DNA of 64,000 bases from Dehalobacter restrictus DSM 9455 (GCF_000512895.1 NZ_CP007033.1:2343001-2407000); one strand, 5' to 3'; positions 17,549-27,333 are shown, counted from the stretch's first letter. Notes: generated by a model from the letters alone, not told the origin. Translations and numbers: made by a program.

Positions 17549-18259
17549 CTACTGCATTATACCTTGTTTCTTAAGATAATTGGTTTCAGCTTCTGAGAGA
17601 CGAATATAAATGGGTTCCAGGGCCTGAAAATTCCCGTCAAAGCATCTTGCCTTCCACTGTTCCCAAACCTCACATGCTGCATAGGCTCCTCTGGGCAGGT
17701 ACTGGTATTCGGACAGCAGAACGGCCTGGCTGCCGAGTTGTTCCTCCAGAAATTGTCTGGCTCCGGTAACCGCATCCCCAACAAAAAAACAAGGTTTTTG
17801 AAGTTCCTTCAACTTCACTGTGAGCGCCTCCGGCGTAACAGCCTTCGGCCCGTCCAGGCACTCTCTACCTTCCCGCCAAATATAGCGGGCATAATACCAT
17901 TCATTTTTACGGGCGTCAAGGATCACAACGGTTTCTTCCGGCCTGCCCTTTCCGGCCCAGGCTAGCGTATCCAACGAAGTAATTCCGACCAAAGGGATAT
18001 TAAGGACCTGTGCAAGTCCCTGGGCTGTGGCGATTCCGATCCTGATGCCGGTAAATGACCCCGGACCCCGAACTGCTCCGATAAAATCAAGATCCATGGG
18101 TTTCCAGTCGGCAGCATTCAGCAGCTGATCCAGCATCGGGATTAGTCTTTCAGAATGGGTTTTTCCAGTGTTCAGAAATCCCTCTCCGACCAGCCTGCCA
18201 TCCTGACCCAGGGCCAGTGCAGTCATCTTTGTCGTTGTATCGATTGTCAGATATTTCAT
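17549..18259 (-). CDS. tsaB: tRNA threonylcarbamoyladenosine complex subunit TsaB
   Basis: 236 residues from the ATG at 18259. ASKHA-fold start KYLTIDTTTKMTALALG, then THSERLIPMLDQLL and the signature GAVRGPGSFTGIRIGIATAQGLA. TsaB is the non-catalytic partner that dimerises with TsaD. The C-terminus is normal for the family. Confidence 0.95.
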   Translation of the reverse strand: MKYLTIDTTTKMTALALGQDGRLVGEGFLNTGKTHSERLIPMLDQLLNAADWKPMDLDFIGAVRGPGSFTGIRIGIATAQGLAQVLNIPLVGITSLDTLAWAGKGRPEETVVILDARKNEWYYARYIWREGRECLDGPKAVTPEALTVKLKELQKPCFFVGDAVTGARQFLEEQLGSQAVLLSEYQYLPRGAYAACEVWEQWKARCFDGNFQALEPIYIRLSEAETNYLKKQGIMQ

Positions 18260-18331
18260 AAGCCTCACTGCTCTTAATTATTTTTTCTTAGGACCACAGA
18301 TTTATTCTAAAGCTTTTTAGCAAGTATGATG

Positions 18332-18757
18332 TCAAAAATTGAGCATAATTAAACGGGTTTGGTCACCGCTTCCCTGAATTCTGATTTCGAGTCTGTCTTC
18401 CGGCAGTAAATCCACAATGATTTCCGGCCATTCCAGCAGACAGACACAGTCATCCCGGAAATAATCGGCGACACCAATGATTTCTGCTTCTTCCGGGTAG
18501 CGGAGCCTGTATAAATCCATATGAATCAGTTTCAGTCCATCAATTTTGGTACTGTATTCCTGAATCAGGGTAAATGTCGGACTTGTCATGGTGTCTGTAA
18601 CCCCGAGTCCTTCACCGAGCCCTTTGGCCAGGACGGTTTTGCCCGAGCCCAAATCTCCATAAAGACAGATGACCGTGCCTTCCCGGATACTTTGTCCGAG
18701 CTGTTTCCCGAGAAGAAAAGTCTCCTCAGAACTTCTCGATTCAATCAGCCGTTCCAT
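18332..18757 (-). CDS. tsaE: tRNA threonylcarbamoyladenosine biosynthesis ATPase TsaE
   Basis: About 141 residues from the ATG at 18757 (GGGAG upstream); a GTG at 18778 overlapping the preceding stop is an alternative. Walker A GDLGSGKTVLAKGLGEGLG and the TSPTFTLIQEY, HMDLYRL and LLEWPE motifs define TsaE, the ATPase that resets the TsaBD complex. Confidence 0.95.
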   Translation of the reverse strand: MERLIESRSSEETFLLGKQLGQSIREGTVICLYGDLGSGKTVLAKGLGEGLGVTDTMTSPTFTLIQEYSTKIDGLKLIHMDLYRLRYPEEAEIIGVADYFRDDCVCLLEWPEIIVDLLPEDRLEIRIQGSGDQTRLIMLNF

Positions 18758-18774
18758 ATTTTCACGCTCCCGTC

Positions 18775-19998
18775 TCACTCGGGCTTTACGATCAAACCGT
18801 TGATCAATACTGTATGGGGCGTGGCCTCAAAACTGAGCGGCTTGCCCTCCCATACGACAATATCAGCATCTTTTCCTACTTCCAAAGATCCGACTCTGTC
18901 AGCTACTCCGAGTATTTCAGCCGGCCAGATCGTGATTGCTTTCAGCGCGTCTTCTTCCTCAAGTCCGTTGCGGACAGCCATCGCTGCACACAGCGGCAGA
19001 TGCTCGATAGGGGTAACGGAATGATCAGTGATGATCGCTATTTTAAGTCCTGCTTTGTTCAATACTCCCGGTGTGCTGAATGTTTTATCTTTAAGCTCTA
19101 CTTTAGCCCTGTTTGTGAAAGAAGGACCTACAGCCGCTGGATAGCCATACTGCTGAAGAACATCGGCAATTTTATGTCCTTCAGTACAGTGATCCAGAAC
19201 AAGATCCACGTCAAACTCGCGGGCTATGCGGATAGCAGTCATGATATCATCTGTCCTGTGGGCATGCGCTCTGAGCGGTATTTTTTTGTCCAGTACAAGA
19301 TTGATGGTTTCGAGCCCGAGGTCCCGTTCAGGAAGTTTGTCCAAATCCTTTTGGCCTTGTTCCAGTTTCTCCCGATAATTTTGAGCATCTACCAACGCCT
19401 GCCGGAGCAAGGCTGCGGTTCCCATCCGCGTCATAGGCATTTTTTTCTGTTCTCCGTATACAGATTTTGGGTTTTCACCGAACGCAATTTTGAGTCCTGC
19501 AGGATCTCTCAGAATCATTTCTTCGACCACACGGCCCGCCGTTTTGACAACAACACCTGTACCCCCAATGACATTTGCGCTTCCGGGGCAGGTAAACGCA
19601 GCGGTGACTCCTCCGAGCCGTGCATCCCTGAAGCCTTCATCTTCAGGATGGATTCCGTCAATCGCGCGAAGTTCGGGGGTTAGTGGATCCGTCATTTCAT
19701 TCAGGTCGTCACCTTCATGCTGATAGATTTCTTCTCCAATCCCGACGTGGCAGTGCGCATCAATGAAACCAGGCAAAACCCATTTTCCCCTGGCAGACAC
19801 AATATGTACCGGCTCTTCTGTACTTAGGCCGAACATTTCTCTGAACGCACTTTCTTCGTCTTCATCTACCTCCGCAGCCGAATGCTTCATAATTTTTGCG
19901 ATTTTACTGTCTTTGACCAAAATACTCCCTGTAAATTCGGGTTCTCCGGTCATCGGCTTGATATTTCCGCCGGCAATAATGATCTGTTGATTGCTCAT
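18775..19998 (-). CDS. Amidohydrolase, imidazolonepropionase-like
   Basis: 407 residues of the amidohydrolase superfamily. Metal ligands are visible: HxH in GFIDAHCHVG, His in RAHAHR, His in DHCTEGH and Asp in ITDHSVTPIEH; a small N- and C-terminal beta domain (DADIVVWEGKPL) completes the fold. The insertion of ~40 acidic residues near the N-terminus (VDEDEESAFREMFGLS) is notable. The substrate cannot be read from the sequence. It sits between tex and tsaE in a same-strand run. Confidence 0.85.
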   Translation of the reverse strand: MSNQQIIIAGGNIKPMTGEPEFTGSILVKDSKIAKIMKHSAAEVDEDEESAFREMFGLSTEEPVHIVSARGKWVLPGFIDAHCHVGIGEEIYQHEGDDLNEMTDPLTPELRAIDGIHPEDEGFRDARLGGVTAAFTCPGSANVIGGTGVVVKTAGRVVEEMILRDPAGLKIAFGENPKSVYGEQKKMPMTRMGTAALLRQALVDAQNYREKLEQGQKDLDKLPERDLGLETINLVLDKKIPLRAHAHRTDDIMTAIRIAREFDVDLVLDHCTEGHKIADVLQQYGYPAAVGPSFTNRAKVELKDKTFSTPGVLNKAGLKIAIITDHSVTPIEHLPLCAAMAVRNGLEEEDALKAITIWPAEILGVADRVGSLEVGKDADIVVWEGKPLSFEATPHTVLINGLIVKPE

Positions 19999-20195
19999 AT
20001 GAAATATTTCCTCACTTTAAGGTATTATCGTATCAAATACATTTATAATGGCTATTTAAACGCCTTCACGCTTCCTGTGCCGTCGTCCATGCTGCGCTCA
20101 CAGTGTGGCCGCCAGACTGATTTATAGAGTTTTTTTCAGAAGATCTGCATGCCTGAATGTTACTCTTTGTATCAAGTTATTTCAAGAATGATTTA

Positions 20196-22334
20196 TTAAA
20201 TATCCTTCATCGAGAGGCTGACTCGACCTCTGGCGTGATCGATACTGAGGACTCTGACCTTCACGATATCGCCGACCGAGATAACTTCCATCGGATGTCT
20301 GACATAACTGTTGCTGAGTTCCGAGATATGAACCAATCCGTCATTCTTGACGCCAATATCGACGAATGCGCCAAAGTCAACAATGTTCCTGACCGTCCCT
20401 TCCAGACTTATTCCTACCTGCAGGTCCTCCAATTTGGTGATATCCCGACGCAGCAGTGGGCGCGGCAGGTCCTCACGCGGATCCCTCCCGGGTCTCAGCA
20501 AAGCCTCAAGAATATCTTTAACGGTCGGTACGCCTGCCTGAAGTTCTGCAGCCAACCCCTCAGCGCTGAAACCTCCCAGCGCAGCGCGCACCTGCTCCGG
20601 ATTCGTTTTGAGGTCCATCGCTGTCAAATTGGCTTTCTTCAGGATTGCCGAGGCGACATCATAAGACTCTGGATGAACCGGTGTGTTCTCCAGACAATTA
20701 TTTCCATCCGGCAGTCGGATAAAACCAGCACATTGAATATAGGTCTGCTCCCCGAGCCGGGATACCTTCTTCAGTTCTTCCCTGCAACGAAATTTGCCGT
20801 TCTTCTCCCTGTAGGAAACAATATTTTTGGCGACTGTATAATTCAATCCGGAGACAAATTTCAGAATAGACGGAGAAGCCGTATTTAAGTTGACTCCGAC
20901 TGTATTGACGCAGGATTCGACGACACCACCCAGCGAGCTTTCCAAAACCTTAGGCTGGATATCGTGCTGGTACTGACCAACACCGATTGCTTTCGGTTCA
21001 ATCTTGACAAGCTCAGCCAAAGGATCCTGCAGTCTGCGGGCGATGGATACCGCGCTTCTCAGCGAAAGATCAAAATCCGGGAATTCCTCTTTGGCCAGTG
21101 GCGAAGCCGAATAAACCGAAGCCCCTGCCTCGCTGACAATAATATATTCCAACGGACGTCCGCTTTCCCGGATGAATTCGGTGACGAGCTCCTCCGTTTC
21201 GCGGGAAGCTGTTCCATTGCCGATTGCAATAATCTGGACGCCATACTGCTCCACCACTTTGGCAATGAGCTGTTTGGCTTCTTGCTTTTTATTGTGTGGA
21301 GGGTTTGGATAGATCACCCCTACCTCTCCAAGTTTTCCTGTATCATCGATCAGCGCCCACTTGCAGCCTGTCCTGTAACCGGGATCGAGCCCCATGATCA
21401 CTTTATCTCTTACCGGCGGCTGCAGCAGAAGCTGCCGCAAGTTGGCGGAAAACACCTTGACAGCTTGTTCTCCTGCCCTGCTGGTAATCTCGGCCCGGAT
21501 CTCCCTTTCAATCGATGGGTAGATCAGCCGCTTATAGCTATCCTGCAAGGCCTCTTTCATCAACTCCTGGCAGGGGCCTCCCTGCAGGTATTTCTTTTCC
21601 AGTAATTGCAGAATCTTATCCGCTTCAATCTCAAGCCCTACGGAAAGGAATTCTTCCTTTTCTCCTCTGTTCAAAGCCAGAACCCGGTGCGGCGGAATTT
21701 TACGGACAGGTTCCTTATATTCATAGTACATCTCATACGGCGAACGCTCTTCTTTTTTCGCTTTAGCTGTAATTTCTGCCCATTCATAGATCCTGGCCCG
21801 AACTAGTTTTCTTGTTTCCGCATCATCGGAAACGTTCTCGGCAATTATATCCCGGGCTCCGCTCAAGGCCTCAGCAGCATCATGGACATTCAAATCGGGA
21901 TTAAGATACTTAGCGGCCTCTTCCTGCAGGCTTCCTTTGGCAGGCTGGTTAAATAACCAATCCGCCAGAGGCTCCAGGCCCTTTTCTCTGGCTATCGAGG
22001 CTCTGGTTCTTTTTTTCTGCTTGTACGGCCGGTACAAGTCTTCGACTTCCTGCAGTTTGGCGGCAGCTTCTATTTTGGATCTTAAACCGTCATCTAGCTT
22101 GCCCTGTTCGTTAATCAAGCGGATGACTTCCTCTTTTCTGAGCTCCAGGTTCCGGATATATTCCAGCCGATCTGCCATGGTTCTGAGTACAGTTTCATCC
22201 AATTCTCCGGTTGCTTCTTTGCGGTAGCGTGCAATAAACGGAATGGTATTCCCCTGGTCCAGGAGCTTTACCGTTTCCCCGACCTGCCAGGTTTTCAATC
22301 CTAACTCCCTCGAAATGACGCTAATAAAGTCCAT
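20196..22334 (-). CDS. tex: Tex family S1 RNA-binding protein
   Basis: 712 residues, the family's usual length. N-terminal helical Tex domain (LLDQGNTIPFIARYRKEATGELDE), YqgF/RNaseH-like core (IMGLDPGYRTGCKWALID), helix-hairpin-helix region (VNLNTASPSILKFVSGL) and C-terminal S1 domain (GTVRNIVDFGAFVDIGVKNDGLVHISELS). Tex binds nucleic acid and affects transcription or RNA turnover. SD GGAGG precedes the ATG; a REP-like hairpin lies just upstream. Confidence 0.96.
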   Translation of the reverse strand: MDFISVISRELGLKTWQVGETVKLLDQGNTIPFIARYRKEATGELDETVLRTMADRLEYIRNLELRKEEVIRLINEQGKLDDGLRSKIEAAAKLQEVEDLYRPYKQKKRTRASIAREKGLEPLADWLFNQPAKGSLQEEAAKYLNPDLNVHDAAEALSGARDIIAENVSDDAETRKLVRARIYEWAEITAKAKKEERSPYEMYYEYKEPVRKIPPHRVLALNRGEKEEFLSVGLEIEADKILQLLEKKYLQGGPCQELMKEALQDSYKRLIYPSIEREIRAEITSRAGEQAVKVFSANLRQLLLQPPVRDKVIMGLDPGYRTGCKWALIDDTGKLGEVGVIYPNPPHNKKQEAKQLIAKVVEQYGVQIIAIGNGTASRETEELVTEFIRESGRPLEYIIVSEAGASVYSASPLAKEEFPDFDLSLRSAVSIARRLQDPLAELVKIEPKAIGVGQYQHDIQPKVLESSLGGVVESCVNTVGVNLNTASPSILKFVSGLNYTVAKNIVSYREKNGKFRCREELKKVSRLGEQTYIQCAGFIRLPDGNNCLENTPVHPESYDVASAILKKANLTAMDLKTNPEQVRAALGGFSAEGLAAELQAGVPTVKDILEALLRPGRDPREDLPRPLLRRDITKLEDLQVGISLEGTVRNIVDFGAFVDIGVKNDGLVHISELSNSYVRHPMEVISVGDIVKVRVLSIDHARGRVSLSMKDI

Positions 22335-22358
22335 TATTTTTTTCCTCCAATCATGGGA

Positions 22359-22412
22359 ACATGGGGACGTTTCTTTTGCCCCCTCGAGGGGATAAAAGAA
22401 ACGTCCCCATGT
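22359..22412. repeat. REP-like 19-bp-arm inverted repeat
   Basis: ACATGGGGACGTTTCTTTT (22359-22377) is perfectly complementary to 22394-22412; between them lies the palindrome CCCCTCGAGGGG. The whole 54-bp element folds into one long hairpin immediately upstream of the tex RBS. This wording (AAACGTCCCCATGT) looks like a dispersed REP-type element rather than a simple terminator, as no clean T run follows. No other copy was seen in this window. Confidence 0.8.
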
Positions 22413-22505
22413 CTCCCCTCCGTATAAAAAACAGCGTCAGGTGTTAGAAGCCTGTACGCTGCGTTATTCCGTACTATGTAATTTGGCCTCATCCATTGAA
22501 ATCCT

Positions 22506-22856
22506 TCAGATCTCCGTCAGCCCAAGGCTTATTTCAATAGCTTCATCAACCCTGAGCATTACTTCCTCGTCGAGCACTGCGACTTTTTCCTTCAACCGGC
22601 TCTTATCGATCGTTCTGATTTGTTCAGTCAAAATAACAGAATCTCTTTCCAAACCGCTTCGTTTAGCTTTGACTTCCACATGGGTCGGCAGTTTGGCTTT
22701 TGAAATCTGGGATGTAATTGCTGCGATAATTGTTGTCGGGCTATACTGGTTTCCAATATCATTCTGAATAACCAAGACCGGCCTGGTGCCGCCTTGTTCA
22801 GAACCTACAACGGGGTTTAGTTCCGCATAAAAAATCTCCCCGCGTTTAATACTCAT
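22506..22856 (-). CDS. MazF/NdoA-type endoribonuclease toxin
   Basis: 116 residues from the ATG at 22856, the same length as Bacillus subtilis NdoA. Diagnostic segments: [52 protein letters not shown] and [13 protein letters not shown]. It cleaves mRNA at specific short sites. Its start overlaps the end of the antitoxin gene, a coupled toxin-antitoxin arrangement. Confidence 0.94.
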   Translation of the reverse strand: MSIKRGEIFYAELNPVVGSEQGGTRPVLVIQNDIGNQYSPTTIIAAITSQISKAKLPTHVEVKAKRSGLERDSVILTEQIRTIDKSRLKEKVAVLDEEVMLRVDEAIEISLGLTEI

Positions 22857-23133
22857 ACCCGACACTCCAAGCTAGTTTCCCTTCATAACGCATGGTTGCC
22901 TCTTCTTCAGCCTGGCATAAATCTACTGCCATCGACAGGTTGATTTGAGCCATTTCAACATATCCCTGCCGCATCTGCTCTCGTATTCCTGCTTTTCGCC
23001 GTTCAATCAATACACTGTAAACAGCTTCTTTGATAAAATCACTCCGGTTTAACTTCTCTGACGATACGATTTCGTCTACTTCCTCAATAATGCTTTCCGG
23101 CAAACATACAACAATACGCCTAGTCTCTGCCAA
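22846..23133 (-). CDS. Ribbon-helix-helix antitoxin of the MazF-type toxin (EndoAI-like)
   Basis: 95 residues from a TTG at 23133 with AAGGGGG upstream; a longer ATG frame exists but lacks a good RBS. The N-terminal ribbon-helix-helix fold ([21 protein letters not shown]...[14 protein letters not shown]) binds DNA, and the C-terminal ~40 residues would block the toxin. This pairs an RHH antitoxin with MazF as in B. subtilis. Confidence 0.9.
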   Translation of the reverse strand: MAETRRIVVCLPESIIEEVDEIVSSEKLNRSDFIKEAVYSVLIERRKAGIREQMRQGYVEMAQINLSMAVDLCQAEEEATMRYEGKLAWSVGYEY

Positions 23134-23292
23134 GCAAGGCACCCCCTTCATGGCCACGGAAGGCCCCATTAAGCAATCCTATTTTATTATAGCGACTCAC
23201 CCTCTAAAGTGTCAACGAAGACACGGCCGGGTACAAGTAATATTCAATAATTCTTCCTGGTTTTAATCATGTAATTTTTTCCTGTTTTGATC

Positions 23293-24093
23293 CTATTTGG
23301 GTCCTGCCCTGAATCCTGCTGTAAGAAAACGCTCAATAACCGCATGATGCGCTGCTTTTTCCAGAGAATCTCCCAGGATTTCCAGCTGATAAGCCGGATT
23401 CTTTCTTTTTGTCGCCAGTCCCAGCAACAGGTCGGTAATATGGGGATTTTTCGGCAGCAACGGTCCATGGAGATAAGTCCCGAAAACATTTTTATACCAT
23501 ACACCCTCCTGTAAATCCTCTCCGTTATTGCCATAACCCCTCAGCGCTCTTCCCAAGGAATTCAGCTCTGATCCAAGATAGGTCTTCCCAGAATGGTTCT
23601 CAAATCCGACCATGGTATTGAACACCTCAACGCCATCGGTCTGCCGGAGAATGTTTCCCGACACGGAACTCAGAAGTTCAGGTGCCATTTCAACAATGAC
23701 ATTGCCAATCAGTCGTTTGTTTCCGGCAATGGTATAGAAGTCCAGGATACCCAGGCCCGGAATTTTTTTTCCGTCTCCGGTCTGATAATACAGCCCCAAA
23801 AGCTGGTAACCGCCGCAAATGGTCAGCATGACAAGTCCATCGTCGATCGCTGCTTTAAGTTCTGAGGATCTGGTGCTCAAATCCTGAACCAAAAGGCTTT
23901 GCTCCCGGTCTGAACCGCCCCCCAGAAAAAGAATATCCGCCTCGGAGAAATCCATTTCTTCCCCCAAAGATATTCTGCGTATCTCGACATCAATGCCGCG
24001 CCACCTGCATCTGGCAGCCAGCGCCAGAACATTTCCCCTGTCGCCGTATAAATCAAGCAAATCCGGATAAAGATGAAAAATGGTGAGCTTCAT
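23293..24093 (-). CDS. gatD: Lipid II isoglutaminyl synthase, glutaminase subunit GatD
   Basis: 266 residues, CobB/CobQ-like class I glutamine amidotransferase. Nucleophile Cys in MLTICGGYQLLG and catalytic His in GTYLHGPLLPKNP; start KLTIFHLYPDLLDLYGDRGN is typical of GatD. It supplies ammonia to MurT to amidate D-Glu of peptidoglycan stem peptides. Its ATG overlaps the murT stop by four bases. Confidence 0.95.
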   Translation of the reverse strand: MKLTIFHLYPDLLDLYGDRGNVLALAARCRWRGIDVEIRRISLGEEMDFSEADILFLGGGSDREQSLLVQDLSTRSSELKAAIDDGLVMLTICGGYQLLGLYYQTGDGKKIPGLGILDFYTIAGNKRLIGNVIVEMAPELLSSVSGNILRQTDGVEVFNTMVGFENHSGKTYLGSELNSLGRALRGYGNNGEDLQEGVWYKNVFGTYLHGPLLPKNPHITDLLLGLATKRKNPAYQLEILGDSLEKAAHHAVIERFLTAGFRAGPK

Positions 24094-25517
24094 ATATTTA
24101 CCACCTTACGCTGTTTTTCTCCGGTTTTTCTTCTCACCAGAATATCCCGCATCGGGAAAAGGGCAGTGTAGGTTGGCAAAATAAATACGGCTTCTCCATC
24201 TGCTATGCTTGCAGCCGCCTCAACCGCTGACACCGTGTTGGCGCTTGGCTGTTCCAGCATCTCCACCGCTTTTTCCAGAGAATGTTCCATTGTAATTCTG
24301 TCTTCCTTAATTCCGGCATACTTCAGCCGCAAAGCCATGTCCTCAGCTCTTAAACCGGAGCATATGATTTGTTTCACGTCATCCTGACGCGAAGTCAAAA
24401 TTTCAAAGTCGACATCCCATAACCAAGATATATCCCGGCCATCGGCCGCTAGATCGTTAATCGCAATCAGCAAGCGGACAGACCGAGGCAGTTCTGCAAT
24501 GGTATGGATGACCTGATTAAAACCTGTTGGATTTTTCACCAGGGTCAACGTTGCCTCACATCCGGGAAGCGAAAACTGTTCCATTCGCCCGGCATCGGAA
24601 ACATACCGGTTCAGTCCGGCACCAATATCCTCTCTGGATATCTGCAGACGGTCCGCAGCACAGAAAGCTGCCAGCGCGTTATACAGATTATAATACCCTT
24701 GCAAAGGTACCTGATAGACGCGGTCGTCATGGTCATCATCTATCCTGAACGAGATCTCCCTGCTTTCCACTTTGACTTCTTTCGCTTCAATATAAGGATC
24801 AGGCCGGCTGAAACCGCAGCCAGGGCACCTATAGTACCCTAACTGACCGTAATGAAACAGCGTGTAAGACAATTCCTGACCACAGTGCGAACAGTATCGT
24901 CCTTCCCGCGTTTCCGTGCTGTCGGCAGAGCTTGTGGGCAGTGTGCTTACCCCAAAGTAAAATACACCTTTCCGGCCGGTTCCGATCTGAGCAACTAGCG
25001 GATCATCCGCATTCAGCACCAGTTCTGTTGCGGCAGGCAGCGACTTTTTTACCAGCTTGATCGTCGTATCCAATTCGCCATACCTATCCAACTGATCCCG
25101 AAAGAAATTCGTAATCACAGCAAGCCGTGGAGTCAGCTGCCTGCATAGCCCCGGCAGTGTAGCCTCATCCACTTCTAGTAGCAGGACAGAAGCTTGCGGC
25201 ATGCCGGCAAATGTAGTATTCTGCAGCAATGCTCCTGTAATTCCCGTAAGCATATTGGCCCCTTCCCGGTTAAAAGCAATCTTTTTTCCGGCTGTCTTCA
25301 GGATGGAAGCGAGTAGGTTGTTCGTTGTCGTTTTGCCGTTGGTTCCCGTAATAATCACTGCGCCTTCCGGAAAGCTGGAAGCCAAGAGGCCAATAATATT
25401 GGGGCAAATCTTAAGCGCAATAAATCCAGGGAAGGTTGTGCCTTTCTTCCCCAAAAGCCGCATCAATATCAATACGATTTTTCCTGTCCAAAGCGCCAGG
25501 TAGAAACGGATTTTCAT
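24090..25517 (-). CDS. murT: Lipid II isoglutaminyl synthase, Mur-ligase subunit MurT
   Basis: 475 residues from the ATG at 25517 (AAGGAG upstream). Mur-ligase ATP loop VIITGTNGKTTTNNLLASIL, a four-cysteine zinc ribbon (CSHCGQEL...YYRCPGCGFSRP) unique to MurT, and the C-terminal DUF1727 region with the DxDFE motif (WDVDFEIL). It activates the D-Glu carboxylate of lipid II with ATP for amidation by GatD. Confidence 0.95.
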   Translation of the reverse strand: MKIRFYLALWTGKIVLILMRLLGKKGTTFPGFIALKICPNIIGLLASSFPEGAVIITGTNGKTTTNNLLASILKTAGKKIAFNREGANMLTGITGALLQNTTFAGMPQASVLLLEVDEATLPGLCRQLTPRLAVITNFFRDQLDRYGELDTTIKLVKKSLPAATELVLNADDPLVAQIGTGRKGVFYFGVSTLPTSSADSTETREGRYCSHCGQELSYTLFHYGQLGYYRCPGCGFSRPDPYIEAKEVKVESREISFRIDDDHDDRVYQVPLQGYYNLYNALAAFCAADRLQISREDIGAGLNRYVSDAGRMEQFSLPGCEATLTLVKNPTGFNQVIHTIAELPRSVRLLIAINDLAADGRDISWLWDVDFEILTSRQDDVKQIICSGLRAEDMALRLKYAGIKEDRITMEHSLEKAVEMLEQPSANTVSAVEAAASIADGEAVFILPTYTALFPMRDILVRRKTGEKQRKVVNI

Positions 25518-25761
25518 CAGGAGCTGCTCCTTATTTTTTAGTTGTTGTAACAACATACTTCTTTGTTATTTCCAAACATTCTTAAACATCCCTATTAATA
25601 TAACCTAACTTACACCTAAAATAAACAGTAACTTAAGGGTTTGCTTGTTTTTCAAGAATATTTGACTGGTGCCAAGCTTTTAGCGGCAGGCCCTTCTCGA
25701 CAAAAGCTGTCCTGGAATCTATAATATTTTTAAAGATAAAAAGCAGGGAGCAAGCAATCCT

Positions 25762-26311
25762 ATGATCATTCCCTATCAGGGCGTTAGGCCGTCGGTGGCA
25801 GAAACTGTCTATGTGGCGGACGGCGCAAAAATCATTGGCAACGTAACCATCGGGGACCACGCAAGTATCTGGTTCAATTGTGTTCTGCGCGGAGATATTG
25901 CCCCGATTACCATCGGTCAAAGAACAAACATTCAGGACTTAAGTGTTATCCATGTGAATACCGATCTGCCGACACTTATTGAAGATGAGGTTTCTGTCTG
26001 GCCATGGTTGTATCCTCCACAGTTGTACGATTCGTAAAGGCTTTCTGATCGGGATGGGTGCAATCATCATGAACGAAGCTGTCATTGGTGAAAATTCGAT
26101 TGTGGGCGCTGGCTCCCTGGTCCCGGATAGAAAGATATTCCCTTCAAACTCTCTGATCCTTGGCTCTCCCGCCAGGGTAATCAGAGAAATTACGCCGGAA
26201 GAATTGATATACATTCGCCAAATAGCAGAGAGGTACGTGGCCAAAGGCCAGGAATATCTTGTTCAAGGATACTCGATATCATCACTGTCTTTTCCCTCTG
26301 AATTTTGGTGA
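25762..26311 (+). pseudogene. Gamma-class carbonic anhydrase-like protein, broken by a frameshift
   Basis: Two overlapping frames together make one left-handed beta-helix protein (YrdA/PaaY/gamma-CA family, ~170 residues). Frame one runs PYQGVRPSVAETVYVADGAKIIGNV to VIHVNTDLPTLIEDEVSV, then goes out of frame; the second frame resumes with GHGCILHSCTIRKGFLIGMGAIIMN. One extra base at about 25999 (GTC-T-GGCCAT) explains it. The break is in the metal-binding region (HVN...GHGCILH), so the mutant product should be inactive. Both halves are otherwise intact, so the change is recent or a sequencing error. Confidence 0.85.
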
Positions 26312-26313
26312 TT

Positions 26314-26353
26314 TAAAAAAGATAGTTGAAATACTTTATCAACTATCTTTTTC
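26314..26353. terminator. Bidirectional terminator between the carbonic anhydrase gene and the Moco operon
   Basis: AAAAAGATAGTTGA (26316-26329) pairs perfectly with TCAACTATCTTTTT (26339-26352), giving T runs on both strands. It lies between two convergent genes. Confidence 0.92.
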
Positions 26354-26378
26354 ATTTAGTTTGTTTGTAAAATATGGT

Positions 26379-26819
26379 TTACTGTTCCACGATCTCAATG
26401 CTGTCCCCTGGTTTAATCCATCCCGGCGACAAGACTTTGGTAAAAATTCCTTCACGCGGCATCACGCAGTCCCCGGCAAGCCGTTTGATGGCGCATCCGC
26501 TGTTATGGCATTGTTTGCCTATCTGGGTCACTTCCATCAGCGTCTCACCGATTTTAAGCTTTGTACCAATGGGAAGCTCATACAGAATAATGCCTTCGGT
26601 CGTGAGGTTTTCCGCAAATCTACCGTTATCCAGCCCGGTGAGTCCGGCCTGTCTTAATTTTTCAACACTTTCTGTCCCAAGCAAGCTGACCTGTCTGTGC
26701 CAGTTGGCAGCATGCGCATCCCCTACTAAACCATGATCCACTTTAAAATAGCCTTTTTCAATTTCTTGCTTCGGAACCCCTGTTGTTTCACTAATATTGA
26801 CAGCAATTATTTTCGGCAT
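26379..26819 (-). CDS. MOSC-domain protein
   Basis: 146 residues from the ATG at 26819 (GGAAGGGG upstream). MOSC fold with VNISETTGVPKQ, GLVGDAHAANWHRQVSLLG, RFAENLTTEGI and the conserved Cys in QCHNSGCAIKRLAGDC. MOSC domains bind the sulfurated molybdenum cofactor or carry sulfur to it. It is the last gene of the cofactor operon; a second MOSC protein lies two genes upstream. Confidence 0.9.
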   Translation of the reverse strand: MPKIIAVNISETTGVPKQEIEKGYFKVDHGLVGDAHAANWHRQVSLLGTESVEKLRQAGLTGLDNGRFAENLTTEGIILYELPIGTKLKIGETLMEVTQIGKQCHNSGCAIKRLAGDCVMPREGIFTKVLSPGWIKPGDSIEIVEQ

Positions 26820-26835
26820 TCGGGTACCCCTTCCT

Positions 26836-27333
26836 TTAAGACAAATATTTCTCAACGATAAGATCCGCTACAGCTTGATAATCGTTGATATCGATCACCG
26901 GAACCGGAACTGCAAGATCATTGATATCAGTGATAACGCCAATTAAATTCTCCAAAGGTGAAACAATATCGGTACCTACTTCTCTTCGTACAACTTCAAA
27001 CCGTGGTCTTTGGGACATTTTGAACCCTTCGACCAGGATGATATCGACGCCTTCAATCATTGCAATCACATCTTCAATATCTTTCTTCATCTCGGTTTTC
27101 TGAATGACAGCATATTGGTCGGGCCCGATAATCGCCGTAGATCTTGCACCGGCCTCAGCAAATCGCCAGCTGTCTTTACCTGGTTTATCAATATCGAAAC
27201 GGTGGGCGTCGCTCTTGATCACGCCGACCCTAAAACCGCATTCCGTCATTTCCCTGATTAGTTTTTCCAAGAAAGTTGTCTTTCCGGTGCCTGATTTCGC
27301 GGCAACGAAACATATGACTGGAACATCATTCAC
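26836..27333 (-). CDS. mobB: Molybdopterin-guanine dinucleotide biosynthesis adapter MobB
   Basis: 165 residues. P-loop FVAAKSGTGKTTFLEKLIREM, then GVIKSDAHRFDID and the conserved LVEGFK motif identify MobB, a GTP-binding partner of MobA. MobA itself is encoded 25 kb away at 1.1-1.7 kb. Gap to the next gene is 16 bp. Confidence 0.93.
   Translation of the reverse strand: MNDVPVICFVAAKSGTGKTTFLEKLIREMTECGFRVGVIKSDAHRFDIDKPGKDSWRFAEAGARSTAIIGPDQYAVIQKTEMKKDIEDVIAMIEGVDIILVEGFKMSQRPRFEVVRREVGTDIVSPLENLIGVITDINDLAVPVPVIDINDYQAVADLIVEKYLS

Noticed and set aside
18814..19683. A 289-codon plus-strand open frame
   Set aside because: It lies entirely opposite the amidohydrolase gene, which has all family motifs; no RBS or recognisable protein features.
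20157..21605. Two plus-strand open frames of 243 and 213 codons
   Set aside because: Antisense to tex, with no domain features.
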